64,000 nt of DNA from Crocodylus rhombifer (taxonomy: Eukaryota; Chordata; Crocodylia; Crocodylidae): assembly GCA_038503035.1 (NCBI GenBank), contig JAVSML010000047.1, forward strand, positions 510,972-574,971, given 5' to 3'. The notes below the pieces were generated by a model. The model saw only the letters and a program-made list of their open reading frames with translations, searched no databases and was not told the DNA's origin. Shown piece after piece: positions 45,601-57,075 of this stretch (positions are counted from its first letter, which is position 1; each line of letters starts with the position of its first letter). The translations under genes were made by a program, and so were the position numbers.

Positions 45601-46510
45601 NNNNNNNNNNNNNNNNNNNNNNNNNNNNNNNNNNNNNNNNNNNNNNNNNNNNNNNNNNNNNNNNNNNNNNNNNNNNNNNNNNNNNNNNNNNNNNNNNNNN
45701 NNNNNNNNNNNNNNNNNNNNNNNNNNNNNNNNNNNNNNNNNNNNNNNNNNNNNNNNNNNNNNNNNNNNNNNNNNNNNNNNNNNNNNNNNNNNNNNNNNNN
45801 NNNNNNNNNNNNNNNNNNNNNNNNNNNNNNNNNNNNNNNNNNNNNNNNNNNNNNNNNNNNNNNNNNNNNNNNNNNNNNNNNNNNNNNNNNNNNNNNNNNN
45901 NNNNNNNNNNNNNNNNNNNNNNNNNNNNNNNNNNNNNNNNNNNNNNNNNNNNNNNNNNNNNNNNNNNNNNNNNNNNNNNNNNNNNNNNNNNNNNNNNNNN
46001 NNNNNNNNNNNNNNNNNNNNNNNNNNNNNNNNNNNNNNNNNNNNNNNNNNNNNNNNNNNNNNNNNNNNNNNNNNNNNNNNNNNNNNNNNNNNNNNNNNNN
46101 NNNNNNNNNNNNNNNNNNNNNNNNNNNNNNNNNNNNNNNNNNNNNNNNNNNNNNNNNNNNNNNNNNNNNNNNNNNNNNNNNNNNNNNNNNNNNNNNNNNN
46201 NNNNNNNNNNNNNNNNNNNNNNNNNNNNNNNNNNNNNNNNNNNNNNNNNNNNNNNNNNNNNNNNNNNNNNNNNNNNNNNNNNNNNNNNNNNNNNNNNNNN
46301 NNNNNNNNNNNNNNNNNNNNNNNNNNNNNNNNNNNNNNNNNNNNNNNNNNNNNNNNNNNNNNNNNNNNNNNNNNNNNNNNNNNNNNNNNNNNNNNNNNNN
46401 NNNNNNNNNNNNNNNNNNNNNNNNNNNNNNNNNNNNNNNNNNNNNNNNNNNNNNNNNNNNNNNNNNNNNNNNNNNNNNNNNNNNNNNNNNNNNNNNNNNN
46501 NNNNNNNNNN
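45601..46510. other. assembly gap, 910 N
   Basis: Undetermined bases. The gap adjoins a 122-bp GC-rich tandem repeat on its right side, a plausible cause of assembly failure. Confidence 1.
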
Positions 46511-46840
46511 GGGGGGTGCACCTCTTGCTGCTCTGCACCCCCTGGGAGGGCTGTGGGCTGAGGGCCTGTGTTGGGCTTTTCCCGGGGAGCATGTGCCCCT
46601 GGATCTGGATGCGGGATAACTACAGGCTGCTGCAGCAGGCTGGGGCTGGTGGTGGTACCAGGCTGATTCTTCCCAGTGCTCAAGGCAGGTGTGCCGAGTT
46701 CTGGGAACAGCCCAGTGCCCCTGGATCTGGATGCCAGATGACAGAAGGCTGCTGCTACAGGCTGGAGCCAGTGGCAGCAGTGGACTGTTCCTGGTGCTTG
46801 GGGCAGGTGTGGTTGCTCCCAGGGCCACTTCAGTGGGGGC
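46511..46840 (+). repeat. 122-bp GC-rich tandem repeat at the gap edge
   Basis: 'gtgcccctggatctggatgc' starts at 46593 and again at 46715, giving a 122-bp period; the units then run in parallel ('ctacaggctg', 'ggcaggtgtg'). The sequence from 46511 to 46592 resembles the end of a preceding unit. At least two full units and one partial unit are visible, and more may be hidden in the gap. Confidence 0.75.
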
Positions 46841-47353
46841 TAGGGTGAGTGTGGACATTCTGTGCCATGTTCTGCGCCTCCTGGGCCTCCACTTGCTGCC
46901 ACTCTCCCCAGCCCCTGCTGCAGCAGCCCCAGGAGCAGCTGTCACCAGCTGCCTGCACCATGGCACTGCACAGCCCAGGCGGTGGAGTGAGTGAGCACAG
47001 GTGGCCCAGGCATGGGGGGACAGGCGGACCATGGTGCAGCCCCAGGAACAGCATCTGTCCCCTCACCCCTTTCCTAGTCCCAGCCTCACTTCCTCCCAAT
47101 CTCCTTGCTTTGGGAGCCTCTCCCTATTTGTTACATTATAAACTGGTCTTGCTTTATGTGAGATAAATCTATATAGCCTATAGCTGAATCTCTGAATTGT
47201 TCCCGAATCTCTCCAAATTGATTTGGAGGCTTCTGCTTTGATTTGGACCTCTTAATGCGTCACCTGATTCATTTTGGATTCAGAGATTAGGCTGCCAAAA
47301 CAGGCCAAATCTCCTCCAAATTGAATGGGCTACCGAAACTTTGCACAGCCCTA
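46511..47353. mobile_element. hAT-type element, right part, with GC-rich tandem interior
   Basis: The right terminus 'ctttgcacagcccta' (47339-47353) is the inverted form of 'tagggctgtgcaaag'. The preceding ~170 bases (47185-47340) have the dense GATTCGG/GATTTGG-like words seen near the ends of the other hAT elements. The rest is GC-rich, including a tandem repeat at 46511-46840. The left end probably lies in or before the assembly gap, as it is not seen on the left flank. No transposase motif is recognised in the visible part. Confidence 0.65.
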
Positions 47354-47559
47354 GTAAATATGCAGTTGAATATATACAAGCCCACTTGGGTTTCCAGGGG
47401 ACTTAAGTCAGGAGACAAATGTAAGTGTTTGCTGGAGCAAGTTCTGTTTCATCAATATTGTTATTGGAATTAGCTGGTTTAAATCAAGCTCAGGTATACT
47501 TACTTGTACTGCAGTCAGAGTTTCCAGTAAGAGCGTAATCAGATCCTTATGGGCGCTCT
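47354..47559. other. no gene seen
   Basis: Short AT-rich spacer between two repeats. Confidence 0.45.
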
Positions 47560-48060
47560 ATGTGTAGGTAAAGGCACAATGTGATCTGATGCACGAGCCA
47601 CACAATCATGCCCTCTGCCATGTCACATGTGCATGGAAGAAGGCATGATTGGTGGATCATGAATCAGATCCCCTCATTCCTTATTGATGGTGCAGTGGGA
47701 GCCCAGGTTTATGATCCAGGACTCCACACCGCACAGGCAAAAAGCAAGATTCTGTATCGGAGAGCCCCAGCAGCTGACCAAGGCTCCCAGCCATAGGAGC
47801 ACCCTGTGAGTTCCAATGGCAAGGAGTCCACGGATGATATTTGGGTTGCTCCCATGACTGACAGCCCTGTCAGCTGATGGGGCGCTCAGCTATGAGAGAA
47901 TGTTCCAACAGCTGCGAGCCAGCATCAACTTCCAGGCTTGGCGGTGCACATGTGCCCCCCTCTCTCAGATGGGAATTCCAATTAGTTGATGGGGCTTCCA
48001 TTCACATGGGGCCCTGGCAACACAGTCAATTAATGGCATGGTAGGAAACAGCTGCAAAGT
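47560..48060. repeat. GC-rich interspersed repeat, related to 42990-43425
   Basis: It shares the edge phrases described for 42990-43425, in a rearranged order. It contains several CAGCTGATGGGG-type words ('cagctgatggggcgctcagc' near 47870). The boundaries are approximate and the class is unknown. Confidence 0.4.
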
Positions 48061-48920
48061 TATTACCAGGGACCCTGGTTTTCTCTGATACAAAAATCAC
48101 AGATTCTCTGATATAAAATTGCAAATTCTGATAACCCCCCCTAAATGCATTATTAAAATTAGAGGCCCCCCCAGCCCTGCTGGTGCCCCTCACAGCTCCC
48201 TAACCCCACTCCCAGCTCTGCTGGTGCCCCTTACTCACCCCCAAAGCCTGCCTAGCTATTTTGGTGCCCCTTACTCCCAAAGCCCTCCCAGCCCTGCTGG
48301 TGCCCTTCACTCACCTCCAATACCTCCCCCATCCCTGCTGGTGCCTCATGCCCCTCCATCCACAGCCCCTGACCTCCAGCCCTGCGGAAGGGGGGCCCCA
48401 GCTGCTAGGGCTGTGGGGCCATGGACCTGCGTCTGCAGATTCGTGCCTCCAATAGCAGGCAGCTACAGCAGAAGCAGCATGGAGCCGGCTCTCCCACTGG
48501 TGCTGCCTACTCAGGTGGGTTGGGGTCAGCTCCTAGCTCTTCCCACCCCTGTCAGTGCCCAGAGCCAACATCTGCAACCTCCCAGCCCTGCCAGAGGGGC
48601 TGCCAGCCCCCTGCAAGCTCCACTTACCTCACAGGCTCCAGGAGCAAAGAGTGAGGCTGAGCTAAGCTAAGCCCTGGTTGACTGACAGCCTCAGGTCCTG
48701 CCCTTCCCTTTCACTCTCCAGACAGGGTTGGGGGTTTCCCACCCTGTTTGCAAACAGTTTTTGCAGGCTGGGGCTCAACCAGCCTGCAGAGCTCTTTGCA
48801 AAAGCAGGGAATCCTCAGGTTTCTTTGCTACAAGGAGAAATCCATGTTTTCTCTGATAAAAACGGGAAATCTGTGGTTTTCTCCATTTTTCCATGGGCCA
48901 GGTGACCAATTAAGATGGGA
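48061..48920. repeat. GC-rich interspersed repeat with 'ttttctctgata' edges
   Basis: The left edge has 'ctggttttctctgataca' (about 48077) and 'cacagattctctgatat', and the right edge has 'atgttttctctgataaaaac' (about 48843) and 'aaatctgtggttttctcc'. These edge-specific words and the GC-rich core suggest a MITE. The 183-codon proline-rich frame across the core arises from the minisatellite and is not a gene. Confidence 0.45.
48170..48360 (+). repeat. minisatellite, ~36-41 bp period, five units
   Basis: The word 'ctggtgcc' or 'ttggtgcc' recurs at about 48180, 48221, 48260, 48297 and 48338, each within a unit of the form 'cccagccctgctggtgcccctcactc'-like sequence. The strand is strongly C-rich. 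Confidence 0.85.
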
Positions 48921-49984
48921 TTAATTGGGTAATCACACTTTAAGTATTATGTGTAGATGTGGCCTCATCAGCACAGCACATAACACAGATCCTAGGGATC
49001 ACAATACCCTCCTAAATCTGGTCTATTTTGCTGCGGGGGCCTATCAGGTTATGCCAGGTTATGCCAGGCTGATCCTAGCTTAATATAGACCACAACACTG
49101 CCCAGAGTCATGTGGCACTAAGGGATAAGAACCTGCCCCTGTTTCTTCTTTCTACTATGACATAGCAATGACCTCTATGCCAGGATTTGTGAGGAGGTCC
49201 ATGGGAGAAAGACTTATAAATTGTCCTCTCCAGGCTTGTTGCGGATGATACTTTTCCCACCCAGAAAAGTTTCACCCCTTCCACTCAGTGTTAAGGTTCC
49301 AGTGCAGGGGATGGTTTTGCTCAAGTAGTGGATTTGTGAAAGGAATGGCTGAAGAGATTGTTGATTCAGTAAGAGAACTTGGGAACTCATTAGAAGTATT
49401 TTATGTTGTGAGAACATGGGGCCAGATACACCATGTGAGGTAAATTGGTGTAAGTCCTTCCAAGACAATGGCATTATACTGATTTACATCAACTGGTGCA
49501 TCTCACCCTGCAAGATGTTCTCTTTAGCAGTGTGGGAAGCACACATTTTGACCACCTTGACCCTCAGTCTGTTGGAGTTTTTGCCAATTAGAGACTTCAT
49601 TTAAATGAGAAATGACTAAGATTGTAGAATGCATTTGTTTTCCATTGTTTTAGTTTTGGGTAGTAGTTTTCCTTCAGTAAAATACTTTTTGGCTGTTATG
49701 GAAAAATGAGTAAAGATAACAAAGATGGCTTGCTAGGGTAGCCCGCATCTATATATTTTATTTATCCATACACATGGCACTTTTTAACTTTGCCCCTAGG
49801 GATAGCCCAATAGAGAGCTGTGAGGTTACCTATATTGGATGGATCTCCTCAGTCCCCAAACTGGTCATATTTCTTCACGTCCATCGCTTTAACAGAGACT
49901 CATTTTTGCTTCCTGGCCAGAGTTCTATCTTAGTTTTGTTATCCTGGAATATGGTTTCATCATACTTCGTGGTTTCCTTGTCCT
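48921..49984. other. no gene seen
   Basis: It contains a short 'aggttatgcc' duplication (about 49050-49070) and the palindromic amniote repeat at 49420-49510. No coding region. Confidence 0.45.
49420..49510. repeat. short palindromic amniote-type repeat, second copy
   Basis: 'gaggtaaattggtgtaagtc' and 'actgatttacatcaactggt' form imperfect arms around 'aagacaatggcatta', the same layout as the copy at 16521-16610 and more diverged. Confidence 0.45.
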
Positions 49985-50045
49985 AGTACCTTGAGCAGAG
50001 GGGCTGGACTAGATGACCTGATGAGGTCTCTTCTAGCCTTCCCTT
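49985..50045 (+). mobile_element. CR1 3'-end fragment
   Basis: 'gcagaggggctggactagat' followed by 'gacctgatgaggtctcttc' is the conserved short 3' UTR of CR1 elements. No ORF2 part is attached, so it is a severely 5'-truncated copy. Confidence 0.75.
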
Positions 50046-51512
50046 CTTGCTTTCCTTCAACATCCACCTACTAGGCTACTGCAGTACAGTTTATCACACA
50101 TCAGCCCCCTTGTGTTCTGCCTATATCTGACTGTAGTGCTGTCTGGATGTTGCTTCCATTTCCTGCGCATCATGAAACCTTGTCTAGGTTTAAATTTTGT
50201 CCCTGCACCTTCAGAATAGCCTATGGCTCAGTCTTGAACCTCTAGTTCATTTTAAGGGTGTGGCACTCAGAAATGATTCAACAAGTTCATTACAGTGTGT
50301 TCCAAATGCCATTTTACGCAATATTGTTTGCAGTGCTAACTCAGTTGTAATTTGTACATCTTTACTTCCAGTTTCATCACCTTCTTTAAAGCCTAGTTTA
50401 ACTGTTGTTTAATTACCTGTTTATATAAATCTGAGATGAAATCTGGAGGCAGCAGAAGTAAGACTGTGTCCAATGGAATATTGCTTCTCTCTGTTTTCTT
50501 ATTGCTTCCAGTGGGTTATACTGAGACAAACTTGTGCTGCCATTGTAAAAATGATCATGAGAGGAAGGAAATCTTCATGGACATACCATTTCTATTCTAG
50601 TCAATTCCATAGGAAAAAAACAGCATAAATAGAACTGCATGTGCTTATACTAACTTTTCCAAACTGTTATTACCAGAGCACACTGTAACAGGATTGAAAA
50701 ATATATTTAAAAACAAGCTTCCTGGCTTATTTTACTAAACCTTTAATTAGAAAAAGAGAAATAATTTTGAAACTTTAATTTACCCTTTGCTACTTTAGTT
50801 TTGTTTGTATTTGGCATTTATCTCTTCCTAACTAATAAAAACTGGTAAACTTTACTTTTGTATTTAGTCTGTTTCTCAACTATTACATTGCCAAGTTTTT
50901 TGCTACTTGTACAGTGCTACTGCAGTTTGGTTGTAAACTGTGACAGAAATTTTTTTAAAGAAAAAATATTTTATTTTGGACTAAATTTTAAAATATTGGA
51001 AACATTTCTCCTGCTCTTAGCATCAGTTTAACATTATTATTATCATAATTGTCATTGTTATTATTAACAAAACATATATATGAGGCCAAAATTTGCCTGA
51101 CAGCTTTTTCTCTTAAACACTGTATACCTTAAGCATAAGACATAGAAGACAGATGTTATACTAACCTCCACTGATTGCATTTTAAGCTGGAAATCAGTTA
51201 TCTTTTTTCAGCTATTTAAAATGGCCATATGGGAAATCAACAATGATGATCATTGTTAAAATAGCAGAAGCCAGGTACCATAGCTACATATATTCCCTGA
51301 GAAAAAAAATCTGAACCGAATTAGAAAATTTATAAAACTAGCAGCACACAATCATTTAAAATTGCTGAGGACTGTAAAATTAATGCAAAGTCTGATAGAG
51401 CAGAAGAAGCATTAGCAACTTGGTATGTTCTATATGTAAATGGCGTTTATTATAAGAAATTGAGTAGCTGATGTACCTATTCCATATTTTTCATGTAAAA
51501 ATCTTGAAAGTA
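50046..51512. other. AT-rich stretch, no gene seen
   Basis: About 1.5 kb of AT-rich sequence without coding regions or recognised repeats. Confidence 0.5.
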
Positions 51513-54470
51513 ATTTCATAGATTTCATAGACATTTGGGCTGGACGGGGACCCTGGAGGATCATTGAGTCCAGCCCCCCCCACCCCAGGGGCAGGAAGTC
51601 AGCAGGGTCATAGGATCCCAGCAAGATAAGCATCCAAATGTGTTTTGAAGGCATTCAAAGTGGGTGCTTGAACCGCCTCCGGTGGCAGTCTGTTCCAAAC
51701 CTTGGGGCCTCGGACAGTAAAGAAGTTCTTTCTTATGTCCAGCCTGAACCGGTCACGGTGGAGTTTGTGACTACTGGATCTTGTCATCCCTTGTGGGGCT
51801 CTGATGAACAGTCATTCCCCCAGATCCTGATGAGCACCCTGAAAAGCTTATAGGTGGCCACCAGATCACCTCTGAGCCTGCGCTTTTCCAAGGTGAATAG
51901 CCCCATTGCTCTCAGCCTCTCATCATAAGGTCTGTTTTCCTGCCCTCTGATCATGCTCATGGCTCTTCTCTGCACCCTCTCAAGCTTCTCCACATCCTTT
52001 TTGAATTGCGGAGCCCAAAACTGGATGCAGTACTCCAGCTGCGGCTTCACCAAGGCCGAGTACAATGGAAGAATGACATCCCAGGATCTGCTTGAGAAGC
52101 ATCTATGGTTGCAAGCCAGCATTTTGCTCGCTTTACTAGCCAAAGCATCACACCGAAGGCTTATGTTCATGTTGTGGTCAACCATGACCCCCAAGCCCCT
52201 TTCATCTGTAGAGTTAGCCAGCGTAGCATTACCGAGCCTATATGCATGGTGCAGGTTTTTCCTCCCAAGGTGGAGAACCTTGCATTTTTCGGTGTTGAAC
52301 ACCATCAGGTTCTTGTCCGCCCATTTCATGAGTCTGTCCAGATCTGCCTGGATCACCCTCCCGTCCTCAGGTATGGATGCTTTACCCCAGAGTTTGGTGT
52401 CATTGGCAAACTTGGCCAGTCTGCTTCTGACACCAATGTCCACCTCATTGATGTAGATGTCAAATGGTATAGACCCTAGGACAGAGCCTTGTGAGACCCA
52501 CTGGTCACAGCACACCAAGACAATTGGCTCCCACTGACCACCACCCTCTGGGTCCTACCGCACAGCCAGTTCCCCAGGCAGTGGATTGTGGTGATGCCAA
52601 GGCCGCAGTTAGCCAGTTTAACCAAGATGTGATCGTGGGATACCAGATTGAAGGCTGATAAGTCATGTGGTCATAAAAGGAAATGAGATTGGTCAAACAA
52701 GACCTACCCACAACAAACCCATGCTGGGTATCCCTCAGGATATTGCCTTCAGCTAGTCTGCTAAGGATGGCCTCCTTGATAATCTTTTCCAAGACTTTCC
52801 CCAGGATAGAGGTCAGGCTGATGGGCCTGTAGTTTGCCAGATCTCCTTTCCTTCCTTTCTTGAAGATAGGCACAACATTGGCCCTCTTCCAATCATCGGG
52901 CACTTCACCAGCGCGCCAAGACCTCTCAAAGATCAATGCCAGGGGCTGAGCTATGATGCTCACCAGCTCCCTGAGTACCCTTGGTGTAACCCAGCAGGGA
53001 CAGCTGACTTGAAGGTATCCAGCCTGTCCAGGTGCTCCTTCACAAGGTCAGCTTTGATGGAGGGCAAGGAATCTCCCTCACTCGGGCCTCCCTGACCCAT
53101 AGTGGGCAGGGCCATCCCATGGGGCTGATGGAAAACTAACGCAAAGTACCCATTTAGCAAGTTTGTTTTTTCCTGGGCATCAGTTGTCAGTTGCCCCATC
53201 TGGTTTAGCAGGGGTTCAGTGTTGCCCTTACTTTTTCTCCGGCTCCCCAAGTATCTAAAAAAGGACTTTTTATTTTCCTTGATATTTGTAGCTAGCTGGA
53301 GTTCCATCGCAGTCTTGGCTTTCCTGATTTGCTCTCTGCAAGTCCAGACTAATGCAGAGTATTCTTTCTTGGTGGCGGTTCCAGTCCTCCATCCTTTACA
53401 GGTCCTGCTTTTAAGACGCTGGAGGTCTGCCAGTTCCCTGGAGAGCCAAGGGGGCTGCTGTGCCCTCCTGCTGCCTTTCCTCTGAGACAGGATGGATTTT
53501 GCTTGCGTATCCAGGATTGCTCCCTTGAGGAGCATCCATGCATCCTGAATTCTCCTTTCCATTGGGTTGTGGCCTTTAGGACCTCTCTGACAAGCCTCCT
53601 TAGCTTGTCAAAATCAGCTTTCCTGAAGTCGAGGACTTCTGTACAACTGGCTGACTTGCCAGCTTTATGGCAGATGGTGAAGGTGATCAGGTCACCCAGC
53701 TTCCCTTCGATTGCTAGGTTGCCAATTAGCTCATCCATGGTTGCCAGTACGATGTTGAGCAGTGCTTCACCTCTTGTCAGCCCGTAGACTTCCTGTGTCA
53801 GATAGATATCGTCCGCACATGAAAGAAAGCTTTGCGACTGCTCAGATTTGGCCGAGTGCTCCTCCCATGAGATATCTGGGTAGTTAAAGTCTCCCATGAC
53901 AGCCATACACCGGGATTGTGCAGCCTCAGCCAATTCCTTGGTGATTCCCGGTTGAGGTCTTGACTTTGGGTAGGGGGTCTGTAGTAGACTGGGTAGACTG
54001 CCCACCATAGTATCCCCTGTGCCATGTTCCCCACTGATTTTAACCCAGAGGGTCTCAAGTCATCCACCGTGGGTGCCAATGTTAGCTTGCAGGGACACAT
54101 GGCTTTTCTTGACAGAGAGAGCTACGCCCCCATTCCTTTTGTCCACTCGATCCCTCCTGTATGGGGTATAGCTGTCCATACCCATGGTCCAGTCATGGGC
54201 GGAGTCCCATCAGGTCTCTGTTATCCCAGTGACATTGTAGGTATTTGCATTAGGAGGAGAACAAGTTCCTCCTGTTTATTCCCCAGGCTCCTGGCATTTG
54301 TGCATAGACACGCAAGTGTCCCCTTAGGCAAGGCAAGAGCCCCTACATTTTGTTCCAGGGCTGGGGTGGGATTCCTTATGTGCCTTAGCCTGCTGGCTTT
54401 CCAAGGGCCACTTGGTGGGTGAGCAGCGGCAGTAGTCTTCCCACCTCCTGGCGGGCTTAGTTTAAGCAAT
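51513..54470 (-). mobile_element. CR1 LINE, most complete copy in the window
   Basis: A minus-strand CR1 of nearly 3 kb. Its 3' end has 'atttcatagatttcatag' at 51512-51530 and the conserved 3' UTR (plus orientation 'gggctggacggggaccctgg'). ORF2 can be followed from near the start of the endonuclease (54469) to the C-terminal block near 51640. The 5' UTR and ORF1 are absent. ORF2 has several frameshifts, so it is not active, but its codon-level similarity to other CR1 copies is high compared with 38370 or 58490, which implies a younger age. Confidence 0.95.
51640..54469 (-). pseudogene. CR1 ORF2 pseudogene (endonuclease and reverse transcriptase)
   Basis: ORF2 normally encodes an apurinic-type endonuclease and a reverse transcriptase for target-primed retrotransposition. 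Visible blocks in order: 'CTNARSLGNKQEELVLL' (about 54310, endonuclease start), 'AVMGDFNYPDISWEEH' (about 53905, catalytic Asp/Asn), 'KQQPPWLSRELADL'-like linker (about 53445), 'NIKENKKSFFRYLGSRRKSK' (about 53285), 'DDWKRANVVPIFKKGRKGDL' with 'NYRPISLTSILGK' (52900-52800), 'KFANDTKLWG' (about 52415; the usual FADD reads FAND), 'YSALVKPQLEYCIQFWAPQF' (about 52050) and 'RPYDERLRAMGLFTLEKRRL' (51930-51871). The open frames fall in at least three minus-strand phases, and a short deletion removes the block after 'FYDHMT' (about 52665). It is inactive by frameshift and probably also by the catalytic-box change. Confidence 0.93.
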
Positions 54471-55793
54471 ATGTTAATGCATATGAAAATAAGATAAAGG
54501 AATGGGAAAAATCTAGGAATACTAGCTAATTAGTAGGATTTTTTGAAGTAATGTTAGCTGTGAAAATAATGCATAGTGGTCAGATGCTGTATCCAAGATA
54601 ATTCAGTTTTTGGATTGTTAAAAATAATTGATAGATTTTCATTAATATTTATTTTAAAAAGTATGCCATGATTTAGAATCGTCTGACAGTCTTCCAACCT
54701 GAAGATAACATGATGAAATTATTCTTATGAGAGATCACTATATTTGTTTTGACTGACCGACCATGGTATTTTCTAAGTCTAAAATACACATTGTGCTTGT
54801 GAAGTCCTTTGTTTATTTACACAAAGGGCCAGTCCTGACTGACAGTTATTGGTACAGACAGACGTGCAGCTCCCAGCTGTAACTTGTAATGTTTTCTTCA
54901 AAGTGTTCTGAGTTACAACCTTACCCCAGACCAAGCAGAAGATCACTGTTGGTTCCAGTGGGGAGGGGAATCTAGCTGCAAGCCTACAGCCATGTTCCCA
55001 TAGTGACTGATGTTTTCAGAATGGGAGGCAGGAAAGGCAGTGGAGGGAGTTTGTTTTTGCTGCTCCCCAGCCTGTGCTGAGTGGTGGGATGGATGAATTG
55101 GAGATGTATTGAATCCAATATACCCATCCCACCCTCTAGTGGGGGCTGAAAAACCCCCAGACTTAACTCCCTTCACTTCCCTCCCATTCTGAAAACAGGA
55201 ACAGGCTGGGAGCAGACACAAATTACAGAAGCTGCTAGATTTTGAAATGTCGGATACCTCATTCATCGGATACCTCATTCAATGAGGGGTCAGATTTTCA
55301 CCTGAATAGCCATTTTTGAAGCAGTTTACAGCCATGGACTTGTGTTTGGTCACAGATATAAACTGCTTGTCACTTCTGTCTGTGCCAGTGATGTCTTAAC
55401 TCCATTCTGAAGTATCTTTAGTGTATCTCTTTGCAGCTTCAAGCATTTGCATATAGGCTTAGAGGTACAACACGGATGTTTTTAATTCTGCAAGTTCTTG
55501 TTTTCTCCCTAAGGCAATGAACAAAGATTTGTTACCAACCCATATTGTTCCTTGGGGAAGAAATGCCTGTACTTTTCCCCCACTGTCATTTGCTAATACA
55601 TCTGTGGTTGGGCAGCTGCACACACTTGTGCCTCATGCCTCAATTAAAAGTCTTCATCATTGCCATTCTAAATCTTGCAAATAGTCAGGTTGAGGATAGT
55701 GAGTGTAGTAATGAACCACCACAGTGTGCTGTAAAAAATAGAGCCTCATTCTCTTCTGTTAACATGATTTTTTTAGAGATAAACCCAGTTGCA
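54471..55793. other. AT-rich stretch, no gene seen
   Basis: No coding region or recognised repeat. A 'cggatacctcattc' duplication occurs at about 55251 and 55267. Confidence 0.5.
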
Positions 55794-55885
55794 GGGTGCA
55801 TCTACATAGGAGTTTTACTGCAAGCTGCCTAGTTAGCTCTGTAGTAAGGTTTCAGTGTCTACACGTGCGGCCCTATTGCAGTAGA
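55794..55885. mobile_element. MITE family 1, left part of a split copy
   Basis: It starts 'gggtgcatctacataggagt' like the copy at 370 ('gggtgtatctaca'), continues 'cagtgtctacacgtgcggcc', and stops after 'ctattgcagtagaaag', the point where the segment at 57076 takes over. Confidence 0.55.
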
Positions 55886-57075
55886 AAGCCACCTTTGTAC
55901 ATTTCCCTTCTGGACATGGATATAACCCTCTGCACCCCCCACCCCTATTTTGTGCTTTTCCTTTCCTTCTCAGTATTGGCAGAGACCTAGCACGCTCATT
56001 GCATGGGTGTGGCAAGACTCAGAGTCAGCCAGAAAGCAGACATGGCTTTCTGTAGTTGAAACCTAGAAACTATATCTACATATCAGTTAAGCTCAGTGTC
56101 AGTAAAGAAAACAAAAGAACTAAAATATCCACCGCAAAGACTGTAAATATATCCTGTGCTAACTGAACTCACTTACTGTTCCCAGTAGCCTTTGATCCTC
56201 ACTACTTCACATTGCATTTTTATATGTTTCTCACAGTGCATTTTCATATTTCACGTTTCTTATATTTGCCATGGCATTTTGTATTTTATATTTTATACTT
56301 TTAATCTCTTAAGGAATGTACTCCCTGTAGAATGAAGTTACACCCTAGACAATTGTTAAAACTGCATTGAAATTGTAATTGTAAACTGATAAGATCTGTT
56401 GAGTGAATGCGAATGAATGATGATCATCAGTAGACAATAACCTAGCCAAAGGAACTCCATTTTAAGCTAATCACACTAAACAACTGATTCCTGGAACTTG
56501 AGCAGTCACCCTATGGATTCCTGTGACCCATGACAATACATCCATTAAGTCAATAAGTCAAGGGTGGACTCCTGAAACTTCAGGTACAACAGGCAGAGAC
56601 CCCTGTGACTAACAGCTGTGTCAAGACCCACATGGGACAGGGACCTCTGGATTGGGTAGCCAAGATAATGCTGGGGGATTACACAAGTCTGGCAGAAATG
56701 AGTAAAAGGTAGTGAGGCATGCCCATCAGTGGTGCCCTCTCATCCAGCACCTGACCTACTGAGACAGAAGGACAATCAGGTGACCCCCTTCTGGAGAAGA
56801 CATCACCTTGAAGGAAGATGATCATCAACAGCAGACTCCAGGGCCTCAGATAAGGAGATATATTGACACCAGTGCTCACAATAACACAGTGCTACAGCAG
56901 CCACTACACACTATACAACATGGGTTTGAATGAGTGAGTGCATGTGTGTGTGTATGTGCTAAGGTGACTGGTACCACCCATAACTCAAAGTTTGCATTTA
57001 TAATTGTATTGATAACTTCACATCCCATCCAATAAACTAGAATTTATTATGATCCCATGAGGTCCTTTGTTGCCA
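55886..57075. mobile_element. possible LTR-like insertion, ~1.2 kb
   Basis: This block separates two halves of a MITE family 1 copy and is absent from the other copies, so it appears to be an insertion. Near its right end it has 'caataaactagaatttatta' (an AATAAA signal about 45 bases before the boundary) and 'tttgttgccaac', compatible with the R-U5 end of an LTR. I see no gag, pol or env coding, primer-binding site or second LTR, so a solo LTR plus unknown sequence is a guess. A TG-rich patch ('gcatgtgtgtgtgtatgtgc') is at 56940-56960. Confidence 0.35.

Noticed and set aside
45528..47032. Very long open frames (355-496 codons) on both strands
   Set aside because: They run through the 910-base N gap, where stops cannot occur; the real flanking codons are GC-rich tandem repeat and hAT sequence.
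48119..48670. 183-codon proline-rich open frame
   Set aside because: It lies on a C-rich minisatellite and GC-rich repeat; several frames are open at once and no family is recognised.
51953..53787. Plus-strand open frames of 88-167 codons
   Set aside because: They are antisense shadows of CR1 ORF2 on the minus strand.
55886..57075. Endogenous retrovirus with coding genes
   Set aside because: Only an LTR-like end with a polyadenylation signal is suggested; no gag, pro, pol or env similarity was seen in any frame.
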